53,081 nt of DNA from Asaia bogorensis (lineage in GTDB: Bacteria > Pseudomonadota > Alphaproteobacteria > Acetobacterales > Acetobacteraceae), in contig CALQTN020000027.1 of assembly GCA_943333505.2 (NCBI GenBank), forward strand, positions 1 through 53,081. Direction: 5' to 3'. The translations under genes and the position numbers were made by a program. The notes beneath the pieces are model-generated. The model was not told the origin of the DNA, searched no databases, and saw nothing but the letters and a program-made list of their open reading frames with translations. This document shows, in pieces, positions 35,969 through 45,344 of the stretch. The first letter of the stretch is position 1; every line of letters begins with the position of its first letter.

Positions 35969-36721
35969 TCAGGCGCCGTAGCGCAGCTTCACCTCGCCCA
36001 GCGACGTGAAGCTCACCAGAACATTGGCCGATGCCGACACGCATTCCTTGCCGGTCCATGACCCGCAGGTGACGAATTGCCCGGCCTTGAGGCCGCCGGC
36101 CCACACGGCGCCGACATTGGCAAGCCATTCCATCATGTCGAGAATATCGCCGAACGGGTAGCCGACCTTATCCTTCTGCAGCGCACCATCGACATGCTGT
36201 TCGCATTTCATCGTGGTGAGATCGATGCCCTGCCAGTTCAGCGTGCCGGGACCGTAGATGAAGCCGCCATGGCTCTGGGTGTCTGCGAGGTTGGTGAGCA
36301 GGTCGAACTTATCGGGGTCGAGGAAGCGGGTTTCCAGCACCTCGATCGCCGGGTGCATGGTGCCGATCGCTGCCACAACCTCGTCGCGGGTGTAGGGCGT
36401 CGCGCGCGGCGGCAGATCGGCTTTCATGCGGAACGCAACCTCGGCCTCAATGCCGCGATAGGGGTTCACTGCCGCCGACAGCCGCGCCGGGCTGGGCGCC
36501 ACGCCGGAAGCGGGCAGGGCGCCGCACACCCGGTTGCCGCCAGGTGCGCCGACTTTCCAGCCGCCAATTTCGCCGAACGTGGCGGCAACCTTATGCTGCA
36601 CCGCATAGGCGGCGTCGACGCTGGTCGGGCGCATGGCTTCGGGCACATCTGCGAGCCGCTTGCTCAGGTCGTTGCGGGCGGCGATGATCAGATCGGCGAA
36701 CTGGGTGGCGATGTCGGACAT
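35969..36721 (-). CDS. 2-keto-4-pentenoate hydratase-like (MhpD/FAH superfamily)
   Basis: MhpD-type enzymes hydrate 2-hydroxypenta-2,4-dienoate in aromatic meta-cleavage, and relatives decarboxylate oxalocrotonate. The 250-residue protein starts at 36721; the frame continues upstream to 37030 but that part overlaps ribF. Marks include TSVDAAYAVQHKVAATFGEI, GWKVGAPGG, and the central acidic region GIEAEVAFRM with AIEVLETRF, which usually carries metal ligands. It is divergent from ribF. No other aromatic-degradation genes adjoin it, so the substrate is unsure. Confidence 0.85.
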   Translation of the reverse strand: MSDIATQFADLIIAARNDLSKRLADVPEAMRPTSVDAAYAVQHKVAATFGEIGGWKVGAPGGNRVCGALPASGVAPSPARLSAAVNPYRGIEAEVAFRMKADLPPRATPYTRDEVVAAIGTMHPAIEVLETRFLDPDKFDLLTNLADTQSHGGFIYGPGTLNWQGIDLTTMKCEQHVDGALQKDKVGYPFGDILDMMEWLANVGAVWAGGLKAGQFVTCGSWTGKECVSASANVLVSFTSLGEVKLRYGA

Positions 36722-36867
36722 TGGTCGTTCCCTTGACAAATTTCTGCGCCGATCATCGCATCCGCCCGATCGCTTGTCTAACCTGCTTGCTTGCCCCTGG
36801 ACGCGCGCGCCCAAGCACAGCAAAAGGCGGCGCAGTTCATGTGGTGTTAAGGCGGGAATTGCGCGCG

Positions 36868-37803
36868 ATGCAGATTTTGACGACCTGGGACAATCTGCCG
36901 TCTGACGCGCGTGGCGCGACCGTGGCACTCGGCAATTTCGACGGTGTCCATCGTGGCCATGCCCATCTGGTCGCTGCCGCCCGTGCCGCCTTGCCCGCTG
37001 CCAGGCTTGCGGTGCTGACCTTCGAGCCACATCCGCGCGAGTTGTTCCGCCCCGATGATCCGGCCTTCCATCTCACCTTGCCGGCCGCGCGGGCGCGCTT
37101 GCTCGCCGAGCTTGGCGTTGACGTGATTTATCAGCTCCCGTTCGACGCCGCGTTTAGCGAAATGAGCGCGGATGGCTTTATCGACGATGTCCTGGCGACA
37201 GGCCTTGGCGCCCGGCATTTGGTGTGCGGGCCTGATTTCGCCTTCGGCAATCGTCGGGGCGGCACGGTTGGCATGTTGGCAGCCCGTGCCGAGATGCTCG
37301 GCATCGGACTGAGCGCGGTGCCGACCTTGGCCGATGCCGCGGGGCCGATTTCATCGTCGCGCATCCGTCGCGCGTTGCAGGATGGCTATCCGGAGCGTGC
37401 CGCCGAGATGCTTGGCCGGCATTGGGAAATCTGCGGCGTGGTTGCCCATGGCGACCAGCGCGGCCGCACCATCGGTTTCCCGACCGCCAATATCGCCCTC
37501 GGCCGCCATCTCGAACCGGCGCGCGGGGTTTACGCGGTCACCGTCACCTTGCCCGATGGCCGGGTTGTCGCCGGTGCCGCCAATATTGGCCGCCGCCCGA
37601 CGGTCAATGCCGGGCCGGAATCGCGGCTCGAGGTTAATCTGTTCGACTTCGCCGGCGATCTTTATGGCCAGGAGTTGCGGGTCGCGTTGCACGCCTATCT
37701 GCGCGGCGAACGCAAGTTCAATGGCCTCGATGAACTGCGGGGCCAGATCGCGCTGGATTGCGCCGAAGCCCGCAGAATCCTTGACGCCCCGCCCGCCGCA
37801 TAA
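36868..37803 (+). CDS. ribF: Bifunctional riboflavin kinase / FAD synthetase
   Basis: RibF converts riboflavin to FMN and then FAD. The 311-residue protein has the N-terminal adenylyltransferase motif VALGNFDGVHRGHAHL (the HxGH family loop), SSSRIRRALQDGYPERA, and the C-terminal kinase domain with GRTIGFPTANIAL and ARGVYAVTVTLP. The ATG at 36868 begins immediately before the conserved domain; an upstream Met at 36721 is rejected because it starts inside the divergent gene. A TTGACA at 36733 could be a -35 box. No FMN riboswitch-like structure is visible upstream. A weak terminator follows at 37849. Confidence 0.95.
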   Translation: MQILTTWDNLPSDARGATVALGNFDGVHRGHAHLVAAARAALPAARLAVLTFEPHPRELFRPDDPAFHLTLPAARARLLAELGVDVIYQLPFDAAFSEMSADGFIDDVLATGLGARHLVCGPDFAFGNRRGGTVGMLAARAEMLGIGLSAVPTLADAAGPISSSRIRRALQDGYPERAAEMLGRHWEICGVVAHGDQRGRTIGFPTANIALGRHLEPARGVYAVTVTLPDGRVVAGAANIGRRPTVNAGPESRLEVNLFDFAGDLYGQELRVALHAYLRGERKFNGLDELRGQIALDCAEARRILDAPPAA

Positions 37804-37848
37804 GCATAGTCACGCCATGGACAGGGTCATCCCACGGCGAATTATACG

Positions 37849-37884
37849 CCCGGCGTCTTAGAGCGCCGGGAATTCTGCGTTTTT
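37849..37884 (+). terminator. Possible terminator between ribF and ileS
   Basis: CCCGGCG (37849-37855) pairs with CGCCGGG (37864-37870) around an 8-base loop. A run of five Ts begins 10 bases after the stem, so termination would be weak. It separates ribF from ileS. Confidence 0.45.
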
Positions 37885-37923
37885 CGCCCACCCTGACGCG
37901 GCAGATCGCCGCCCGAGATCATC

Positions 37924-40692
37924 ATGTCCGACACCAAGACCCAGCCTGACTACCGCGATACCGTTTTCCTGCCGAAAACCGACTTCCCGATGCGTGGCGA
38001 CCTGCCCAAGCGTGAACCCGTGCTGCTCGCCCGCTGGGAAGCCATGGGCCTGTGGGACCGCTTGCGTGCGGAAAGCGCCGGCCGGGAGAAATTCATCCTG
38101 CATGACGGCCCGCCTTACGCCAACGGCCATCTCCATATCGGCACCGCGCTGAATAAAATCCTCAAGGACGTGGTCAACCGCGCCTCGCAGAAAGCCGGGT
38201 TTGACGCGCTTTATATCCCCGGCTGGGACTGCCACGGCCTGCCGATCGAATGGAAGATCGAGGAAGAATACCGCGCCCGTGGTGAGGACAAGGACGCCAT
38301 CCCGATCCTGCAATTCCGCGATGAATGCCGCCAGTATGCGGCGCGCTGGATGGGCATCCAGGAAAATGAATTCCGCCGCCTCGGCGTGTTCGGCGCCTGG
38401 AAAACCCGCTACGCCACCATGGACCACGTCTCGGAAGGCGCCATCGCGGGGGAGATTTGCAAGTTCCTGATGAACGGGGCGCTCTATCGCGGCCTGCGGC
38501 CGGTGATGTGGTCGCCGGTGGAGAAAACCGCGCTCGCTGAAGCCGAAATTGAATATCATGACCATACCTCGCACACCGTCTTTGTACGCTTCCCGGTGGT
38601 GACCTCGCCGGTCGCTGGTCTTGACGATGCCGCAATCGTGATCTGGACCACCACGCCATGGACCATGCCGGGCAACCGCGCCATCGCCTGTGGCGAGGAA
38701 TTTGACTACGCCCTGGTCCGCATCGACAGCGTCGCGGCCGGTTCGCTCGCCAGGCCGGGTGAGAAAATCCTGGTCGCCCTTGCCCTGCTGCCGCAGATCG
38801 CCGAGGCCACCGGCATCGCCACCCACCATGTCATGCGCCTGATTGCCGGACGCGACCTGGTCGGCACCGTCACCGCCCATCCGCTGCGTGGTCGTGGCTA
38901 CGACCATAATGTCCCGGTCTATAGCGCCGACTACGTCACCACCGATGCCGGCACCGGCTTTGTCCATATCGCGCCAGGCCATGGCGAGGAAGATTTCGAT
39001 CTCGGCCGCAAACACAAGCTTGAAATTCCGGAAACGGTCGGCGAGGACGGCACTTTCAACCCCTGGGTGCCGATCTTCGCGGGGATGCATGTCTACAAGG
39101 CCGCCGATCCGGTTGCGGCGGCGCTTATCGAAGCTGGCGGCCTGCTGGCACGCGGCAAGCTGGTGCATTCTTACCCGCATAGCTGGCGGTCGCGTGCCCC
39201 GCTGATTTTCCGCGCCACCGCGCAATGGTTCATCCGCATGGACGGGCCGGAGAACATCCGCGCCGCGGCCATTCAAGCCATTGCCGACACCAAATTCGTC
39301 CCCGACCAGGGCCGCAACCGCATCGGCGGCATGGTCGCCACCCGTCCCGACTGGTGCATCAGCCGCCAGCGCGCCTGGGGTGTGCCGATCGCGATCTTTG
39401 TCGAAAAAGCCACTGGCGTGCCGTTGCGCGATCAGGACGTGGTCGATCGCGTGGTCGCAGCCTTCCGCGCCGAGGGCGCCGATTGTTGGTATTCCTCTCC
39501 AGCTAGCCGTTTCCTCGGGCCGGATCGTGACCCGGATGCGTTCGAACAGGTGATGGACATCGTCGATGTCTGGTTCGAAAGCGGCTGCACCCACGCTTTC
39601 GTACTGGAAGAACGCGGCTTGCCATGGCCGGCGGATTTATACCTTGAAGGCTCGGATCAGCATCGCGGGTGGTTCCATTCATCCTTGCTCGAATCGGTCG
39701 GCACTCGCGGTCGGGCGCCGTTCAAATCCATCCTGACCCACGGCTTCGTGATGGACGAACAGGGCCGCAAAATGTCCAAATCGCTCGGCAACGTGGTTGC
39801 CCCGCAGGAGGTCAGTGACAAATTCGGCGCCGATATCCTGCGGCTCTGGGTGATGTCGACCGACACCAGCGAAGACATGCGGATCGGTCCGGAAATCCTC
39901 AAGCAGCAGGCTGAAACCTATCGCCGGCTGCGCAACACGATGCGCTGGCTGCTTGGCGCGCTGGACGGCTTCGATCCGGCTGAGATCGTGCCGTACGCCA
40001 ATCTGCCGGAACTCGAACGGTACGTGCTGCACCGGGTGACTGAAATTGACGCGATGGTGCGGACCGCTGTCGCCGGACATGACTGGACCGGGGTTTACCC
40101 CGCGATCCATAATTTCTGCGGCAGCGACCTGTCGGCATTCTATTTTGATGTCAGGAAGGACGCGCTCTATTGCGACGGCCCGACCAGCCTGCGCCGCCGT
40201 GCTGCGCGCACGGTGCTCGACATCCTGCACCGCGCGCTCACCACCTGGCTTGCCCCGGTTCTGGTGTTCACCGCCGAGGAAGCCTGGTGCGCCCGCTTTG
40301 GCGAAGACACCAGCGTGCATTTGCAAGACTACATCGCCATCGATCCGCAATGGGCGGATGGCACCCTCGGCGACCGCTGGGCGCGCATCCGCGAACAGCG
40401 TCGGCTGGGAACAGTGGCGCTCGAGGAAATGCGCCGCGCCGGGCAAATCGGGTCATCGTTGCAAGCGGTGATCGCCTTTGCCCCCAGCGACGATGCCGCG
40501 TTGCTGTCGGAAGACAACTGGGCGGAAATCCTGATTGTGCCAGCGGTGACGTTCAATCCCGCCCAACCGGTCGCTGCGGCCATCGCGCCTGGCGAGAAAT
40601 GCGCGCGCTGCTGGAAGGTTCTCCCCGAGGTCGGGCGAACCGCGGCCCATCCCGGCCTCTGCCTGCGCTGCGTCGAAGTCGTCGCGGCGTGA
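37924..40692 (+). CDS. ileS: Isoleucyl-tRNA synthetase
   Basis: This class Ia enzyme charges tRNA-Ile. The 922-residue protein contains PPYANGHLHIGTALNK (HIGH motif near residue 71), a CP1 editing domain with WTTTPWTMPGNRA, the KMSKS signature GRKMSKSLGN at 616-620, and a C-terminal zinc site with cysteines 893, 896, 913 and 916 (CARC and CLRC). It is the bacterial short type. The stop overlaps the GTG start of lspA by 4 bp, the common ileS-lspA pairing. No T-box leader is seen. Confidence 0.97.
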   Translation: MSDTKTQPDYRDTVFLPKTDFPMRGDLPKREPVLLARWEAMGLWDRLRAESAGREKFILHDGPPYANGHLHIGTALNKILKDVVNRASQKAGFDALYIPGWDCHGLPIEWKIEEEYRARGEDKDAIPILQFRDECRQYAARWMGIQENEFRRLGVFGAWKTRYATMDHVSEGAIAGEICKFLMNGALYRGLRPVMWSPVEKTALAEAEIEYHDHTSHTVFVRFPVVTSPVAGLDDAAIVIWTTTPWTMPGNRAIACGEEFDYALVRIDSVAAGSLARPGEKILVALALLPQIAEATGIATHHVMRLIAGRDLVGTVTAHPLRGRGYDHNVPVYSADYVTTDAGTGFVHIAPGHGEEDFDLGRKHKLEIPETVGEDGTFNPWVPIFAGMHVYKAADPVAAALIEAGGLLARGKLVHSYPHSWRSRAPLIFRATAQWFIRMDGPENIRAAAIQAIADTKFVPDQGRNRIGGMVATRPDWCISRQRAWGVPIAIFVEKATGVPLRDQDVVDRVVAAFRAEGADCWYSSPASRFLGPDRDPDAFEQVMDIVDVWFESGCTHAFVLEERGLPWPADLYLEGSDQHRGWFHSSLLESVGTRGRAPFKSILTHGFVMDEQGRKMSKSLGNVVAPQEVSDKFGADILRLWVMSTDTSEDMRIGPEILKQQAETYRRLRNTMRWLLGALDGFDPAEIVPYANLPELERYVLHRVTEIDAMVRTAVAGHDWTGVYPAIHNFCGSDLSAFYFDVRKDALYCDGPTSLRRRAARTVLDILHRALTTWLAPVLVFTAEEAWCARFGEDTSVHLQDYIAIDPQWADGTLGDRWARIREQRRLGTVALEEMRRAGQIGSSLQAVIAFAPSDDAALLSEDNWAEILIVPAVTFNPAQPVAAAIAPGEKCARCWKVLPEVGRTAAHPGLCLRCVEVVAA

Positions 40693-41186
40693 CGCGAACC
40701 CGGCGCCTGATGGTGGGTGGCTTGATGGCGCTGGTGGTTCTGGTGGCAGACCAGGCCAGCAAGGAATACGTGCTGAGTTGGCTCGATCTGCAAAGCGTCC
40801 ACAGTATCGCCATACTCCCGGTGTTGAATTTCACCATGGTGTGGAACAGGGGCATCACCTTTGGGCTGAACGACCACGCCGGCGCCAGCGCCATGCTGCC
40901 GACGATCGCCGCCCTTGTCGTGGTCGGCGTGCTGCTGGTGTGGCTGTGGCGCTCCGACCGGATATTGGTGGCGGCGGGCCTCGGCGCGGTCTGCGGCGGG
41001 GCAATCGGCAACGTCATCGACCGGCTTCGTTTCGGTGCGGTGGTCGATTTCATCCATGCCCACATCTTCGGCTGGTCGTGGTATGTGTTCAACGTGGCCG
41101 ATGCGGCCATTGTCTGCGGCGTCGCGGCGTTGGTGCTGGATTCGCTCCGCCCACCCCGACTTGCTGATCCATCGAGCGGAGGCTAA
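40689..41186 (+). CDS. lspA: Lipoprotein signal peptidase
   Basis: LspA removes the signal peptide from diacylglyceryl-modified prolipoproteins in the inner membrane. The 165-residue protein has four membrane helices and both catalytic aspartates: NVIDRLRFGAVVDFIH and FNVADAAI. The family motif VADQASKEYVL occurs near the N-terminus and NFTMVWNRGITFGL follows. The GTG at 40689 overlaps the ileS stop (GTGA); an ATG at 40710 is an alternative. The next gene encodes a lipoprotein, a likely client. Confidence 0.95.
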   Translation: MTRTRRLMVGGLMALVVLVADQASKEYVLSWLDLQSVHSIAILPVLNFTMVWNRGITFGLNDHAGASAMLPTIAALVVVGVLLVWLWRSDRILVAAGLGAVCGGAIGNVIDRLRFGAVVDFIHAHIFGWSWYVFNVADAAIVCGVAALVLDSLRPPRLADPSSGG

Positions 41187-41197
41187 TCAGTCCGGCC

Positions 41198-41767
41198 ATG
41201 TCCTATATCTTTCTTATGTCCCGTCCGTCCCTGCTGCTGGCCGTTGGCGCAGTCGCATTTCTGCCCGGCTGCGGCTCACCCGATGTCGCCCGGACATTCG
41301 GCATGACGCGGGATGTGCCGAACGAATTTTCTGTGTCCACCCGCGCGCCTTTGTCGATGCCGCCCGATATCGCATTGCGCGCGCCGCAACCGGGCGCGAG
41401 CCGCCCGCAGGAATTGTCGAGCCGGGCGGCCGCCGAAGCCACCCTCGCGCCCGGTGCGGTTCTTGGTGCCACAAAGGCGGCGATGAGCCCGGGCCAGCTT
41501 GCCCTGGTGCAGGCCAGTGGCGCGCCAGCCGCGCCAGATATTCGCGCCCGGCTTGATGCCGAAACCGTTGGCGAACAAACCGATCGCAGCTTCACCGACC
41601 GGCTGCTGTTCTGGAAAGCGCGCGAGCAATCGCCCGGGATTGTGGTTGATCCCACCCTGGAAGCCCAACGTCTGCGTGGCAACGCCGCCCTTGGGCAGGA
41701 CACGCTGGAGGGCGAAACCCCGATCATCCAGCCGAAGCGGAAAAACTGGTACGACTGGCTGTTCTAA
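41198..41767 (+). CDS. DUF3035 family lipoprotein
   Basis: The 189-residue protein has a lipoprotein signal ending in LPGC (Cys25) followed by GSPDVARTFGMTRDVPNEFS and RAPLSMPPDI, the DUF3035 signature. This family of small lipoproteins often lies directly after lspA in alphaproteobacteria, and a role at the outer membrane is likely but unproven. The start could be the ATG at 41216, giving a tighter signal peptide; neither ATG has a strong ribosome site, though GGAGG lies 15 bases before the first. It is probably co-transcribed with ileS-lspA. Confidence 0.85.
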   Translation: MSYIFLMSRPSLLLAVGAVAFLPGCGSPDVARTFGMTRDVPNEFSVSTRAPLSMPPDIALRAPQPGASRPQELSSRAAAEATLAPGAVLGATKAAMSPGQLALVQASGAPAAPDIRARLDAETVGEQTDRSFTDRLLFWKAREQSPGIVVDPTLEAQRLRGNAALGQDTLEGETPIIQPKRKNWYDWLF

Positions 41768-41817
41768 GCCGGCACCGGTTGACGGCTTAATCGTTCGATC
41801 ATTGCGGGAGACCCAGG

Positions 41818-43509
41818 ATGTCAGTAGTCCCTGCCCCAGGCGTTTCTGCACAGGTCTTTTCTGATATCGACCCGATCTGGGGCCGGATCGAGACCCTAGG
41901 GCGCGCGGCGCGGGACACACCGATCGTCGATCTTTTCGGCACTGACCCGAATCGGGTGGCCGATTTTTCGGCATCGCTCGACGACCTCACCCTGGATTTT
42001 TCCAAAACCACGATCAACCGGCAGGCGTTGGCCGCATTGTTCGATCTTGCCGATGCAGCCGGGCTGGCGGGCTTCCGGGACCGCATGTTTGCCGGTGCGG
42101 AAATCAACCCGACCGAGCATCGTGCGGCGCTCCATGTCGCATTGCGCGCGCGGGATGGCGCTGCGATGACCGCGAGCCTCGCCGGCAAGACCGAAGACGC
42201 GAGCAGCTTCGTCACTGCCCAGCGCAACCGCATGCGCCAGTTTGTCGCTGATGTGCAGTCCGGACGTATCCTGGGTGCCACCGGGCTGCCTTTCACCGAC
42301 GTGCTGAATATCGGTATCGGTGGCTCTGATCTCGGCCCGCGTATGGTGTGTGAGGCGCTGACTTTGCTCGGCCCGACCCATTTGCGGCCGCATTTCCTCT
42401 CCAATGTTGATGGCCATGCCTTCGCAGCCGTCGCCCGCACGCTCGATCCCGCCCGCACTTTGGTGCTGGTCGCGTCCAAGACCTTCACCACCCAGGAAAC
42501 CATGACCAACGCGCATGCCGTGCGCGACTGGCTGGTCACGAGCCTTGGGCAGGCCGCAATCGGCGTCCATTTTGCGGCGATGTCCACCAACGCCGCCGCA
42601 ACCGCTGCGTTCGGCATTACACCGGACCGCGTGTTCGGCTTCCGCGACTGGGTCGGCGGGCGTTATTCGGTGTGGTCGCCGATCGGGTTGTCGGTGGCCT
42701 TGGCCGCTGGGTGGGACGCATTCCAGGCCCTGCTCGATGGCGGCCATGCGATGGACCAGCATTTCCGCACGGCTCCAATGGCCCGCAACCTGCCAGTGCT
42801 GCTGGCGTTGGTCGGGATTTGGAACGTCAACGCCATGGGCAGCCGCACCCATTGCGTTCTCGCCTATGATCGCCGCTTGCAGCGCTTCCCGGCCTTCCTT
42901 CAGCAGCTCGAAATGGAAAGCAACGGCAAATCGGTGCTGTTGGATGGCAGCCCCAGCCTGCGCCAAACCGGCCCGGTGCTGTTCGGCGAACCCGGTACCG
43001 ATGCCCAGCACAGCTTCATGCAGCTCGTTCATCAGGGCACGCAGCACGTCCCGGTCGATTTCCTGCTCGCTGCCATGCCTGACCATGATCGCCCCGCCGC
43101 CCATCAGATTCTCGCCGCCCACGCCTTTGCCCAGGCCGAGGCGTTGCTCGCGGGCAAGGACCTCGCCACCGTGCAAGCGGAAATGGCAAAATCTGGCGCA
43201 AGCCCCGCCGAGATCGCAGCCGGTGCCCCACACCGGGTGTTTTCCGGCAATCGCCCAAGCAACACGATCCTGTTTCGCCGGTTGGACGCCTTCACCCTTG
43301 GCCGCCTGATCGCGCTCTACGAACACAAAGTCGCGGTGCAAGGCTGCATCTGGCGCATCGACAGCTTTGACCAATGGGGCGTCGAACTCGGCAAAATCCT
43401 CGCCGGCCGCCTGCTCCCGGACCTCACCAACGGCACCGCGACTGCGCCGCATGATCCATCGACCTCCGCCCTGATTGCCCGTTTCCGCGCCCTGCGCGGC
43501 GAGGTGTAA
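41818..43509 (+). CDS. pgi: Glucose-6-phosphate isomerase
   Basis: Pgi interconverts glucose-6-phosphate and fructose-6-phosphate. The 563-residue protein shows the sugar-binding region LNIGIGGSDLGPRM, LVASKTFTTQETMTNA, QQLEMESNGKSV with the catalytic Glu, GTDAQHSFMQLVHQGT with the ring-opening His, and FDQWGVELGK with the conserved Lys. Full length for the family. It is followed by mutL after 2 bp, so the two are probably co-transcribed. Confidence 0.97.
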   Translation: MSVVPAPGVSAQVFSDIDPIWGRIETLGRAARDTPIVDLFGTDPNRVADFSASLDDLTLDFSKTTINRQALAALFDLADAAGLAGFRDRMFAGAEINPTEHRAALHVALRARDGAAMTASLAGKTEDASSFVTAQRNRMRQFVADVQSGRILGATGLPFTDVLNIGIGGSDLGPRMVCEALTLLGPTHLRPHFLSNVDGHAFAAVARTLDPARTLVLVASKTFTTQETMTNAHAVRDWLVTSLGQAAIGVHFAAMSTNAAATAAFGITPDRVFGFRDWVGGRYSVWSPIGLSVALAAGWDAFQALLDGGHAMDQHFRTAPMARNLPVLLALVGIWNVNAMGSRTHCVLAYDRRLQRFPAFLQQLEMESNGKSVLLDGSPSLRQTGPVLFGEPGTDAQHSFMQLVHQGTQHVPVDFLLAAMPDHDRPAAHQILAAHAFAQAEALLAGKDLATVQAEMAKSGASPAEIAAGAPHRVFSGNRPSNTILFRRLDAFTLGRLIALYEHKVAVQGCIWRIDSFDQWGVELGKILAGRLLPDLTNGTATAPHDPSTSALIARFRALRGEV

Positions 43510-43511
43510 TC

Positions 43512-45233
43512 ATGCAACCCGGCCGCATTCGCCTGCTGCCGGAGGTAACCGTCAACCGCATCGCCGCCGGGGAGGTGATCGAACGCCCGGCTGCGGCTGC
43601 CCGCGAATTGGTCGAAAACGCCATCGATGCCGGCGCCACCCGCATCGCGGTTGCCATCGCTGCCGGCGGTATGGACCGCATCGAGGTCACCGATAACGGC
43701 TCCGGCATGACCGGCGATGACCTCGCCCTCGCCGTGCAACGTCACGCGACATCCAAGCTGATCGACGATAACGATCTGTTGCGGATCGACACGCTTGGCT
43801 TCCGTGGAGAGGCGCTGCCCAGCATCGGCGCCGCCGCCCGGCTCGAAATCACCTCGCGCCCGGATGCCGTCGATTATGCCACGATGATCCGGGTCGAAGG
43901 TGGCGCCGTCCAGGCGCCGGAACCCAGCGCCGGCGCCAAAGGCACCCGCGTCGTGGTCCGTGATTTGTTTTTCGCCACCCCGGCGCGGCGCAAATTCCTC
44001 AAATCCCCGCGCGCCGAGGCCGACGCCACCGAAACCGCTATTAACCGCCTGGCCCTGGCCGCCCCGGGCGTCGCCTTCCGTCTCGAAAGCGATGGCCGCG
44101 TGCTGTTCGACCTGCCAGCGCAAGACCGCCGCGCCCGCATCGCCGCGATGCTCGGCGAAAATGCCGCGCTGATCGAAATCGGTGGTGAACGCGACGGCCT
44201 TATTCTGTCCGGATACATCTGCCCGCCGACCATCACCCGCGCCACCACCGCCGCCCAAACCCTGGTGGTCAATGGCCGCCCGGTCGCCGACCCAACCTTG
44301 CGCACCGCGGTTCGCGTGGCCTTTCGCGACGTCATCGCCCATGGCCGCCATCCGGTGGTGGCGCTGTTCCTCGATCTGCCGTCCGATCAGGTCGATGTGA
44401 ACGTCCATCCCGGTAAGGCCGAGGTCCGGTTCCGCAGCCCCGAAGCGGTGCGGGGCCTGATCATTTCCACCCTGACGCGCGCCTTGGGCGTCGGCATCAA
44501 CGCGCCGGCCCCTGGCCCGACGCTGACCTTGCGACAAAGCTGGTACGCGACCACGCCGGGTCCGCAGCATCGCGGCTTTGCCGACATGCAACTCGGCCTC
44601 GCCGCCCCGCCGCTCGCCAAACCTTCCGCCCCACTCCCCGATCTTGCCGATTTCCCCCTCGGCGCGCCGGTTGCCCAGGTGCTGGATACTTACATCATCG
44701 CGGTGACTGGCGATGGCACTCTGGTCCTCGTCGATCAGCACGCCGCCCATGAGCGCCTGACCCATGAAGCGATCCGCGATCAGATGCTTGCGGGCGGCGT
44801 ACGTGCCCAGCCAATGCTGCTGCCCGCGGTGGTCGATCTGCCGCCAGGTGACGTCGGCAGGCTATTGGCCCGCGCCACCGATCTCGCCTCCCTCGGCCTG
44901 GAACTCGAAGAATTTGGCATCGGTGCCATCCTGGTCCGCGCCATGCCGGCAGCCCTCGGCGCGCCCGATCCCGCCCCCCTGCTGCGCGACCTCGCCGACG
45001 AACTCGCGGAAATGGACGAAACCACTGCTTTGTCCGACAGGCTGGAAGCCGTTATTGCCCGCATGGCCTGCCATGGCAGCATCCGCGCTGGCCGCCGGCT
45101 GGGCACGGAAGAAATGTCGGCCCTGCTGCGCCAGATGGAAGCCACCCCGCGCGCTGCCACTTGCAGTCACGGCCGCCCAACCTTCCTCAAACTCTCCAAG
45201 CCCGAGATCGAACGGATGTTCGGGCGGCGTTAG
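43512..45233 (+). CDS. mutL: DNA mismatch repair protein MutL
   Basis: MutL links mismatch recognition by MutS to strand removal. The 573-residue protein has the GHL ATPase motifs NRIAAGEVIERP, ELVENAIDAG (Glu32, Asn36) and TDNGSGM, and GFRGEALPSI. The C-terminal domain carries DQHAAHERLTHE at 408-419, matching the DQHA-x2-E-x4-E endonuclease motif, with ACHGSIRAG and CSHGRP as further metal-site elements. It would therefore nick DNA itself, as in species without MutH. The start is 2 bp after pgi. Confidence 0.96.
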   Translation: MQPGRIRLLPEVTVNRIAAGEVIERPAAAARELVENAIDAGATRIAVAIAAGGMDRIEVTDNGSGMTGDDLALAVQRHATSKLIDDNDLLRIDTLGFRGEALPSIGAAARLEITSRPDAVDYATMIRVEGGAVQAPEPSAGAKGTRVVVRDLFFATPARRKFLKSPRAEADATETAINRLALAAPGVAFRLESDGRVLFDLPAQDRRARIAAMLGENAALIEIGGERDGLILSGYICPPTITRATTAAQTLVVNGRPVADPTLRTAVRVAFRDVIAHGRHPVVALFLDLPSDQVDVNVHPGKAEVRFRSPEAVRGLIISTLTRALGVGINAPAPGPTLTLRQSWYATTPGPQHRGFADMQLGLAAPPLAKPSAPLPDLADFPLGAPVAQVLDTYIIAVTGDGTLVLVDQHAAHERLTHEAIRDQMLAGGVRAQPMLLPAVVDLPPGDVGRLLARATDLASLGLELEEFGIGAILVRAMPAALGAPDPAPLLRDLADELAEMDETTALSDRLEAVIARMACHGSIRAGRRLGTEEMSALLRQMEATPRAATCSHGRPTFLKLSKPEIERMFGRR

Positions 45234-45344
45234 AGCGACCTGTCTTTTCGATCGGCCAAAGATGATCGTACAACAAGACCCTGGTGGCGTGATCACAAAA
45301 CCCAGGTAGATTGCGTCGCAGATTTTCAAGAACGGAGTCGGACG

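Noticed and set aside
36722-36867. FMN riboswitch upstream of ribF
   Set aside because: The conserved FMN-aptamer sequence blocks are absent and the leader is short.
37858-39594. 578-residue open frame antisense to ileS
   Set aside because: Again a mirror frame of a high-GC synthetase gene with no independent evidence.
41896-44765. Two long minus-strand frames (518 and 482 residues) antisense to pgi and mutL
   Set aside because: Both lie opposite certain genes and show only reverse-complement composition.
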